This document shows positions 1-5,269 of a stretch of DNA of 5,269 nucleotides, one piece after another. Location: contig JALOLW010000539.1 in assembly GCA_025455795.1 (NCBI GenBank), forward strand, positions 1 through 5,269. The letters run 5' to 3'. Positions within the stretch are counted from its first letter, which is position 1. Every line of letters starts with the position of its first letter. This DNA is from Spirosomataceae bacterium (GTDB taxonomy: Bacteria > Bacteroidota > Bacteroidia > Cytophagales > Spirosomataceae). The position numbers and the translations under genes were made by a program. The notes beneath the pieces are model-generated. The model was given only the letters and a program-made list of their open reading frames with translations, was not told the origin of the DNA and did no database searches.

Positions 1-1
1 T

Positions 2-199
2 TTAAAAATCGAAGAGGCCATTCGAGTTGATTTCTACATCAACGACGTACGGCTTTCCGATGAGTTTTACTTGGTACCTGGTCTTTCAGAAGATGCGATT
101 TTGGGAGTGAATACCTTCCAGAAGTGGAGAATAAAATTAGACTTCGAGCATGACTCCGTTTTTGTAGATCCCAAAGTCGCAAAGGCAATGCTGAAATAA
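2..199 (+). CDS. Retropepsin-like aspartyl protease, C-terminal fragment (5' end outside window)
   Basis: An open frame enters from the left edge and stops with TAA at 197-199, giving 65 residues. The reading ends in a segment containing DAILGVNTFQKW followed by RIKLDFEHDSVFVDP. The ILG triplet followed by a short helix-like stretch and a terminal beta strand matches the hydrophobic-hydrophobic-Gly motif and C-terminal end of retropepsin-like aspartic proteases. The catalytic D-T/S-G triad would lie upstream and is not visible, so activity cannot be judged. The stop is only 3 bases before the helicase start, which suggests co-transcription with it. The short length of the fragment keeps the family call moderate; an unrelated small beta protein is the alternative. 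Confidence 0.6.
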   Translation, partial: LKIEEAIRVDFYINDVRLSDEFYLVPGLSEDAILGVNTFQKWRIKLDFEHDSVFVDPKVAKAMLK

Positions 200-202
200 C
201 CA

Positions 203-1441
203 ATGAAATTTGAAGATTATCCTATATCGCCGATTGTTAAGGGAAACCTGCTCAAAATGGGTTTCAAACGCCCTACTGACATCCAATACAAAGCCATGAA
301 ACCCATCATGGCGGGGGAAGATGTATTGGCTATCGCACAGACGGGTACGGGTAAAACCGCCGCTTTTGCCATTCCCATTGTGAGTTATTTGACCATCGAA
401 CCCTCCAAAGACGTGCGTTGCTTGGTGATGATACCCACGCGCGAGTTGGCGGTACAGATTGCCCAAGTGTTCAAGCAGTTGGCTTTCAATACCAAAGTCA
501 AGGTCGAGGCCATCCACGGCGGCGTGGAGCAGGAAGGGCAAATCGCCCAACTCACGCGCGGGGTCAATGTACTGATAGCCACGCCCGGGCGGATGTTTGA
601 CCTTATCCACCAAAAACACATTAACCTCCATCAGACGGAGTTTTTGGTCCTCGACGAAGCCGACCGTATGTTGGATTTGGGGTTTTTGAAAGACATTCAA
701 GACGTAAAACGCTTTTTGCCGCGCAAGCATCAGACCTTGTTTTTTTCGGCTACCATCAACGACACCATCAAAAAACTGGCCTATTCGTTGGTCACAAATG
801 CCATTCGGATTGAGATTTCCCCCAAAGACCGCGTGTCCAGAAACATCACGCACTCAGTGGCTTATATCGAAATGGACGACAAACGCTTCTTTTTGGAGCG
901 ATTGGTCAAAGAAAATCCAGAAGCCAAGATTTTGGTGTTTGTGCGTACCAAAGTGAGAGCCGAGCGCGTCGCAGCAGCCATGCAGCGGGTCCAACTCAAT
1001 ACCCTCACCATGCACGGCGACAAAGACCAAACCGACCGACAGGCGGTATTGGATGCGTTTCGGGCGGGTACGGAGCGGGTACTGATAGCCACCGACGTGA
1101 GCGCACGCGGGATTGATATTCCCGACGTGGACATCGTGGTCAATTATGACCTGCCCGACGTGGCCGAAAATTACGTTCACCGCGTAGGTCGTACAGGGCG
1201 GGGAATGAGAAAAGGACGTGCGGTGTCTTTTTGTAGTAAGGAGGAAAAACCAGTTTTGGAAGAAATTGAAAGTTTTCTAACCAAACCCATCGAAGTAGCT
1301 ACGATTGACCGAGGCGAATACCAAGCCACCATAGATTTTTCGGAAGACACCCAAAGCAGCGACTTGAAATCTTTGCTAAAAGAAATTGAGGAGCTCGAAC
1401 AACGCAACAAACACAAGAAAAAGAAAAAAACACGCTCATGA
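203..1441 (+). CDS. DEAD-box ATP-dependent RNA helicase (RhlE-like)
   Basis: The 412-residue protein is a complete DEAD-box helicase, an ATP-driven cytoplasmic enzyme that unwinds short RNA duplexes and remodels RNA-protein complexes. All core motifs are visible in order: Q motif (GF at 20-21, PTDIQ at 24-28), motif I AQTGTGKT (45-52), Ia PTREL (78-82), Ib TPGR (127-130), II DEAD (151-154), III SAT (182-184), IV ILVFVRT (243-249), V ATDVSARGID (296-305) and VI HRVGRTGR (326-333). A short tail ends in a Lys-rich basic stretch (about 403-412), probably for nonspecific RNA contact. The ATG at 203 is chosen because the Q motif follows at the normal distance and the upstream gene ends 3 bases earlier. 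There is no Shine-Dalgarno sequence, as is common in Bacteroidota. The stop overlaps the next start by 4 bp. The length and compact tail fit RhlE-type helicases rather than DbpA or CsdA; the exact RNA target is unknown. Confidence 0.96.
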   Translation: MKFEDYPISPIVKGNLLKMGFKRPTDIQYKAMKPIMAGEDVLAIAQTGTGKTAAFAIPIVSYLTIEPSKDVRCLVMIPTRELAVQIAQVFKQLAFNTKVKVEAIHGGVEQEGQIAQLTRGVNVLIATPGRMFDLIHQKHINLHQTEFLVLDEADRMLDLGFLKDIQDVKRFLPRKHQTLFFSATINDTIKKLAYSLVTNAIRIEISPKDRVSRNITHSVAYIEMDDKRFFLERLVKENPEAKILVFVRTKVRAERVAAAMQRVQLNTLTMHGDKDQTDRQAVLDAFRAGTERVLIATDVSARGIDIPDVDIVVNYDLPDVAENYVHRVGRTGRGMRKGRAVSFCSKEEKPVLEEIESFLTKPIEVATIDRGEYQATIDFSEDTQSSDLKSLLKEIEELEQRNKHKKKKKTRS

Positions 1442-2490
1442 CTTACATTAAACCTTCCTTTCGACACCCAGAATTGCCCAAAAACGACATTGGTTACGCA
1501 AAAGCTGACTACGAGGGCGTGATTTCGACGCTTTGTGCGGGCTGCGGCCATGATTCTATCAGCGGAGCCATCGTCCAAGCCTGTTATGAAATGAACATTC
1601 AACCCCACCGCGTCGCCAAACTATCGGGCATTGGGTGTTCGTCCAAAACACCCAATTATTTTTTGAACAACTCGCACGGTTTCAACTCTGTTCACGGTAG
1701 GATGCCTTCGGTGGCTACGGGTGCCAACATGGCCAACCGCGACTTGATTTATCTCGGTGTTTCGGGCGACGGCGACACGGCTTCTATCGGTATGGGGCAG
1801 TTTGTCCATGCCATTCGTCGAAATCTAAATATGCTCTATATCGTGATGAACAACGGCTGCTACGGCCTCACCAAAGGTCAAGACTCCGCCACCGCCGACG
1901 CGGGTTCGGTAAGCAAAGCAGGTTCTACCAATCCTTTTGAGGGCATTGACTTGGTAGGTACGGCCTTAGAATTAGGGGCAACTTTTGTGGCTCGGAGTTT
2001 TTCGGGCGATAAGACGCAGTTAGTCCCGCTCATCAAAGCAGCCCTGTCGCACTCGGGTTTTGCGCTCATAGATGTACTCTCACCCTGTGTAACTTTCAAC
2101 AACAACGCAGGCTCCACCAAATCTTACGACTACGTGCGCGACCACATCGAAGCACTGGCTGAAATAGGCTACGTACCAGAAAAAGAGGAGATTACGGTAG
2201 AATACGAACAAGGAAAATCCGTAGGGGTAGCGTTACACGACGGCTCGGTGGTACACCTTCAAAAACTCGCCGACGGCTGGGACCCGCGCGACCGCCAAGC
2301 TGCCATGCACCGCCTCCAACAAGCCAAAGCCGAAGGAGAAATCTTGACGGGTTTGGTGTATGTCAATCCCGATAGCAAAGAACTCCACGAGGTCATCAAC
2401 AGCGTAAAACAGCCTCTCAATAGCCTGACAGAAAGGGAATTATGCCCAGGAAACAGTGCTTTGCAACTTATCAACGAGGATTTTAGATAA
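1438..2490 (+). CDS. korB: 2-oxoacid:ferredoxin oxidoreductase, beta subunit (probably 2-oxoglutarate)
   Basis: This 350-residue protein is the thiamine-diphosphate-binding beta subunit of a 2-oxoacid:ferredoxin oxidoreductase, which oxidatively decarboxylates a 2-oxoacid to its acyl-CoA and reduces ferredoxin in the cytoplasm. The C-A-G-C-G-H motif gives Cys33 and Cys36; with Cys67 (GIGCSSK) and Cys217 (LSPCVTFNN) these match the four ligands of the [4Fe-4S] cluster in two-subunit enzymes of this family. The ThDP/Mg motif runs from GDGD (110-113) to NN (138-139), followed by GCYGLTKGQ. The region after about 240 resembles the usual C-terminal extension of the beta subunit, including WDPRDRQAA and a late LTGLVYVN strand. 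The start ATG overlaps the helicase stop (ATGA), implying translational coupling. The alpha/gamma subunit (korA), normally next door, is not in this window. Substrate cannot be fixed from this subunit alone; 2-oxoglutarate is the common case in aerobic Bacteroidota. Confidence 0.92.
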   Translation: MTYIKPSFRHPELPKNDIGYAKADYEGVISTLCAGCGHDSISGAIVQACYEMNIQPHRVAKLSGIGCSSKTPNYFLNNSHGFNSVHGRMPSVATGANMANRDLIYLGVSGDGDTASIGMGQFVHAIRRNLNMLYIVMNNGCYGLTKGQDSATADAGSVSKAGSTNPFEGIDLVGTALELGATFVARSFSGDKTQLVPLIKAALSHSGFALIDVLSPCVTFNNNAGSTKSYDYVRDHIEALAEIGYVPEKEEITVEYEQGKSVGVALHDGSVVHLQKLADGWDPRDRQAAMHRLQQAKAEGEILTGLVYVNPDSKELHEVINSVKQPLNSLTERELCPGNSALQLINEDFR

Positions 2491-2618
2491 CGGCACTTTC
2501 CAAAAAACGAATCGTGCCAGTGTCGGCGTTCATTTCGGCTTCGATGCCAATCGGTACCGTAAATTTGTGTGAAATATGACCAATCATGGCCCCCGCGTAG
2601 GCGGGCTTGCGCGTGTGG
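2483..2618 (-). pseudogene. Out-of-frame C-terminal remainder of the LD-carboxypeptidase, with the catalytic His
   Basis: Immediately beyond the break, a shifted minus-strand frame reads HTRKPAYAGAMIGHISHKF and continues through VPIGIEAEMNADTG to a TAA at 2483-2485. The GHxxxxxxxPxG pattern is the family signature around the catalytic His (His312 if the frame is joined). Adding one C to the CCCC run on the coding strand (GGGG at 2617-2620 on the plus strand) restores a continuous 342-residue protein of normal S66 length. This supports a one-base deletion, real or a sequencing error, rather than an independent gene. The restored stop overlaps the end of the convergent ferredoxin oxidoreductase gene by 8 bp. 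Confidence 0.85.
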
Positions 2619-3510
2619 GGCGAATGTGGTCTTCCCAAATATCTTCGAGGGTGAGCGAGCCGTAGCCACCATCGCCCACATCACAACGGGTGCATTTGCC
2701 AAAAATAAAACCGTTCATTTGCTCCAACACGCCGCAAAGTTTCAGGTGCGTAATCATCCTGTCCATGCTGTACGGGGCTTCGCTGACATCTTCACAAAAA
2801 AACAAACTCCCTTTCCAATCAGGCACGTACTTCGAGCCAAGCAAATGACACAAGACGGTCAAGTTGCCGCCCAATAGCCTGCCCCTTGCCGTGCCACCGT
2901 TGATAGGATAGACGCGGTCTTTGGTTTGGGTAAGGTTATCGTCTTTCTCTTTGGGATTTTCGTAAAAAATAGCTTCTCCTTCCATCAACACTTTGCGAAA
3001 GTAGCTGACCGTGAACTCGTTCCAAGTAGCCGCACCTTCTGGTCCGTGAAAAGTCACCAAACCCGTTTGGCTGTGAATCCCCAACAGCAAAGCCGTGATG
3101 TCTGAATAACCGATGATAACTTTGGGGTTGCGACGAATCATCTCATAATCAAGCAATGGCAGCAACCTTGCACAGCCCCAACCGCCATGAACGCACAAAA
3201 TCCCCTGTACGGATTTGTCGGCAAACATCTCGTTGAGGTCAGCGGCGCGGTCGGTGTCTTTGCCGCCGAGATAGCCGTAGCGTTCCCACATTCGCGGACC
3301 GTATTTGATTTTGAAACCCAACGCCTGCATGGATTCTACCATGATTTGGACTTGCTCGCGGCTATAAGCAGGCGCGGCGGGGCATACGAGGCCGATGGTG
3401 TCGCCCACTTTGAGGCGGGGCGGCTTGATGATGGGCTTGGGTGCAGCCACGGCGGCCACAGATACAGCAGAAGACGCAGCGAGGGTTTGGAGAAAATGAC
3501 GACGTTGCAT
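2584..3510 (-). CDS. LD-carboxypeptidase (peptidase S66, LdcA family), Tat-type signal, C-terminus frameshifted
   Basis: The uninterrupted frame gives 308 residues of an S66 LD-carboxypeptidase, a serine peptidase that trims the terminal D-Ala from murein tetrapeptides during cell-wall recycling. The N-terminus MQRRHFLQTLAASSA has a twin-arginine-like RR-x-F-L motif, a hydrophobic stretch and an Ala-rich likely cleavage site near residue 23, so export to the periplasm is expected. The nucleophile is probably Ser136 in GYSDIT and the Glu is probably Glu240 in FFCEDVSEAPYS. Family-like sequence continues to about residue 298 (EDHIRP) and then becomes an unrelated 10-residue tail ending at 2584. 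The missing C-terminus, with the catalytic His, is in another frame just downstream (see the separate entry). The start at 3510 is preferred over an in-frame ATG 33 codons upstream because the signal peptide begins here and the extra residues are translated repeat DNA. The gene lies downstream of the CotH gene on the same strand. Confidence 0.88.
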   Translation of the reverse strand: MQRRHFLQTLAASSAVSVAAVAAPKPIIKPPRLKVGDTIGLVCPAAPAYSREQVQIMVESMQALGFKIKYGPRMWERYGYLGGKDTDRAADLNEMFADKSVQGILCVHGGWGCARLLPLLDYEMIRRNPKVIIGYSDITALLLGIHSQTGLVTFHGPEGAATWNEFTVSYFRKVLMEGEAIFYENPKEKDDNLTQTKDRVYPINGGTARGRLLGGNLTVLCHLLGSKYVPDWKGSLFFCEDVSEAPYSMDRMITHLKLCGVLEQMNGFIFGKCTRCDVGDGGYGSLTLEDIWEDHIRPTRASPPTRGP

Positions 3511-3516
3511 GGTTGA

Positions 3517-3675
3517 GAATGCGTGAATGTTGGGATGCGTGAATGCTAAAATGGGTAAATGCAGGAATGAATAAATGCTATAATGGACAAATGGGAAACA
3601 TTTTTGCATTTGCGAAATTACGCATTTTTACGTTTATAAACTCAGACCTTCTGGCATTCACAAATTCGCTCATTC
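3517..3675. repeat. Phased 8-bp degenerate repeat forming a 159-bp imperfect palindrome
   Basis: On the plus strand GAATG, AAATG, GGATG or TAATG begins at 3517, 3525, 3533, 3541, 3549, 3557, 3565, 3573, 3581 and 3589, exactly every 8 bp. From 3599 the inverse motif CATTT/CATTC appears in the same 8-bp register (clear at 3599, 3607, 3623, 3655 and 3671; decayed at 3615, 3631, 3639, 3647 and 3663). The two halves mirror about 3596, so 3517-3593 can fold onto 3599-3675 with loop GGAAA. By hand count about 47 of 77 positions pair by Watson-Crick rules, best at the outer ends and next to the loop. A direct repeat ATGCGTGAATG occurs at 3519-3529 and 3535-3545. The element fills almost the whole gap between the CotH and LD-carboxypeptidase genes and touches the former's stop codon. 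Function unknown; transcript end structure, mRNA stabiliser or non-autonomous mobile element are all possible. Confidence 0.85.
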
Positions 3676-5269
3676 AATTACACCCCCCAATCTGGGCCGT
3701 AAAAACCGTACCTGATGATGTTTGAAACCCTGGGTTGAGTTGAATAAATTTTCCAGCCGTATAATTGACAACAGCAGAAGGTTGAATATTTTGGAGAGAG
3801 ATAATTGTACCTTCTTGGACATTGAGGTTTGCCGAAACAGTACCCGACAAATCGGCTTGCCCTGTTACAGCGATGTCATCTACTCCCAATTCATCCCGCG
3901 CCCCCGATGTACCTACACCCGTGTAGTAATACTGCCACAGAAGCTGGATATATGGCTGATTGACTAAGGACGACGGCAGCATTGTACTAAATACCTGACT
4001 ATGGCCTGCCGTAGCATTGCGAATATACTCCACAGGCTGGCCTGATTCATCCAATAAATCCTGAAAAGGTTGCAAATCACCAACTCGATAACGAAGCCGA
4101 ATACGGTACTGTCGAGGATTGGGCGTAAATGTCCTTCCTGTCCAACGGACACTCACCGACGTTTTACCTAAGGTGTTGAGCGCAAGCAATGCACCTCCCA
4201 TTGCTGTATTGGGATATCCAACATTGACACTGCCGCTGGTATTGATAAATGAAAAACCATTTGCCCCTTTTCCACTAATCCGAGTCCGTGAGCTATGATT
4301 GTAAGAACCCGTTGTGAATCCAGCGATGTTGGCCGAAAGCGGAGGCTCTTCCACATCCATATAAACAAAACGCATCGAATCGGGATAAGTGCCAGCGGGG
4401 TTAGTGTTACTCCATTCATTAAGTCGGTAGCCACAAGGATTAGTCAATGAAAAAGCACCTGGAATCGGATTGGAGGATAGCAATACCTCTTCAAAAACAG
4501 CGGTATAGCTCACATCATTGGCTGTGTTGAGCGTAACAGGATTGGTCGTAATCGTCGTATTACCCACAATCCAATGCTTAAACTGATAGCCCGCATTGGG
4601 GTGAGCTTTGATTTGGAGAGGAATATTGTCAAAATAACTTCCTGTCCATGGGTAAGGATTTTCGCTAACTCCTGGCGTCGTGGATTGGATATGGATAGAA
4701 TTGACGGCTGGGTTGTCCACGTTGACCGATAGGTTGAACTCGCCAGAGATTCCGAATTTGGATCGGATGTGTTGCCGTTGAAAAGCAGGTCGGTTGTTGA
4801 TGAAGTCTATTCGCTTATTGATCTCGCTCTGCCAAGCACTCATACTACTGAGGGTTTTCCAACGATCTAAATGAGCTGGCATTACACCTGAAATATTGTC
4901 TTTCATCTCATTCATCAATGCCGAGAGCCTTGAAGGAAGAAAAGCGGAGTTGAGCATATCTGCAAACCGATTGATAAAAGCGTACTTAAACTCCTGGTTC
5001 TCTAATAACTTGCCTAAAAGAAAGCCAGGTTCCCACCAATTATTAAATGAGGAAGCAATAGCCAATCGGTTTTCTGTCCACAAATTATCACTCAACCCTG
5101 CATCCAAATCAAACAAACTCCATCGCCATCTACCATCATGACCAAGGGGGGCGTTGGGAGTGTAGGGTACTCTCAAACGCCAGTATTGTGTATTGTTATA
5201 CCCCCAGTCTACATTGTTATAATATATTTCTGGTATTTGATAATCAATAAAATTCTCAACATCCATCTG
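3674..5269 (-). CDS. CotH kinase family secreted protein with C-terminal sorting-type domain (N-terminus outside window)
   Basis: The frame is open to the right edge; the first in-window Met (5264-5266) is preceded by an in-frame Gln codon and lies inside the CotH domain, so the gene starts outside. Numbering from that Met, residues 1 to about 160 are the end of a CotH-type atypical kinase domain, with NFIDYQI (5-11), NVDWGYNNTQYWR (18-30) and WRWSLFDLDAGL (47-58), the last holding the probable metal-binding Asp residues. Residues about 175-260 resemble an InlB-B-like beta repeat (AGYQFKHWIVG, ending YTAVFEE). Residues about 265-468 form a beta-rich module with GFSFINTSG, RIRLRYRVGD, PVEYIRN and LLWQYYYTG, ending in LGVDDIAV, often seen in secreted Bacteroidota proteins. 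The last roughly 40 residues (NYTAGKFIQLNPGF, then FTAQIGGCN) resemble the coathanger-like domain ending in Gly-Cys-X, consistent with export and surface sorting. Substrate unknown. Confidence 0.88.
   Translation of the reverse strand, partial: QMDVENFIDYQIPEIYYNNVDWGYNNTQYWRLRVPYTPNAPLGHDGRWRWSLFDLDAGLSDNLWTENRLAIASSFNNWWEPGFLLGKLLENQEFKYAFINRFADMLNSAFLPSRLSALMNEMKDNISGVMPAHLDRWKTLSSMSAWQSEINKRIDFINNRPAFQRQHIRSKFGISGEFNLSVNVDNPAVNSIHIQSTTPGVSENPYPWTGSYFDNIPLQIKAHPNAGYQFKHWIVGNTTITTNPVTLNTANDVSYTAVFEEVLLSSNPIPGAFSLTNPCGYRLNEWSNTNPAGTYPDSMRFVYMDVEEPPLSANIAGFTTGSYNHSSRTRISGKGANGFSFINTSGSVNVGYPNTAMGGALLALNTLGKTSVSVRWTGRTFTPNPRQYRIRLRYRVGDLQPFQDLLDESGQPVEYIRNATAGHSQVFSTMLPSSLVNQPYIQLLWQYYYTGVGTSGARDELGVDDIAVTGQADLSGTVSANLNVQEGTIISLQNIQPSAVVNYTAGKFIQLNPGFQTSSGTVFTAQIGGCN

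Noticed and set aside
137..853. Long minus-strand open frame opposite the helicase (238 codons)
   Set aside because: It lies antisense to a helicase with every core motif intact, and its translation resembles no family; it is a shadow of codon usage on the other strand.
2569..2877. Plus-strand frame beginning just after korB
   Set aside because: It is antisense to the LD-carboxypeptidase, which has clear family motifs, and has no recognisable protein features.
3611..3624. Intrinsic terminator for the CotH gene (TGCG/CGCA stem)
   Set aside because: The stem has only 4 bp with a 6-base loop and no convincing U run on the minus strand; it is better explained as part of the larger palindrome.
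3511..3673. Bacteroidota-type promoter (TAnnTTTG) ahead of the LD-carboxypeptidase
   Set aside because: Neither TTTG on the minus strand is preceded by TA at the required distance, so no promoter can be called with support.
3517..3675. CRISPR array
   Set aside because: The period is 8 bp with no spacers of constant length and no cas genes nearby; the two halves are inverted, not direct, repeats.
3683..3688. Frameshift at the six-base C run near the end of the CotH gene
   Set aside because: The frame as read ends in the expected FTAQIGGCN terminus, so there is no sign of a shift.

Overview
The window looks like a piece of a Bacteroidota chromosome, most likely Cytophagales-like. This is inferred from gene content and style: no Shine-Dalgarno sequences before the starts, a secreted CotH-type protein with a Gly-Cys-X carboxyl end, a twin-arginine-type LD-carboxypeptidase and a 2-oxoacid:ferredoxin oxidoreductase beta subunit. 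No 16S or marker gene is present, so the assignment is tentative.

Left half (plus strand, about 1-2490): three tightly packed genes read in the same direction. The first is the last 65 codons of a retropepsin-like aspartyl protease. Three bases later comes a complete DEAD-box RNA helicase of the RhlE-like kind. Its stop overlaps by 4 bp (ATGA) the start of a complete beta subunit of a 2-oxoacid (probably 2-oxoglutarate) ferredoxin oxidoreductase. The usual partner alpha subunit is not adjacent on either side.

Right half (minus strand, about 5269-2483): a CotH-kinase-family secreted protein, cut by the window edge at its N-terminal side, is followed downstream by an S66-family LD-carboxypeptidase with a twin-arginine-type signal peptide. 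The LD-carboxypeptidase reading frame is broken by an apparent one-base loss in a G run (2617-2620). The catalytic His and the rest of the C-terminus are still present in another frame and end at 2483, overlapping the 3' end of the ferredoxin oxidoreductase gene tail to tail.

The most unusual structure is the short intergenic gap between the two minus-strand genes. Nearly all of it (3517-3675) is a degenerate 8-bp periodic repeat arranged as a perfectly phased giant palindrome: ten GAATG/AAATG-type units run one way and ten positions in the CATTC/CATTT orientation run back, around a centre at 3596. It ends on the CotH-gene stop codon and begins 7 bp from the LD-carboxypeptidase start. I do not recognise it as a named element.
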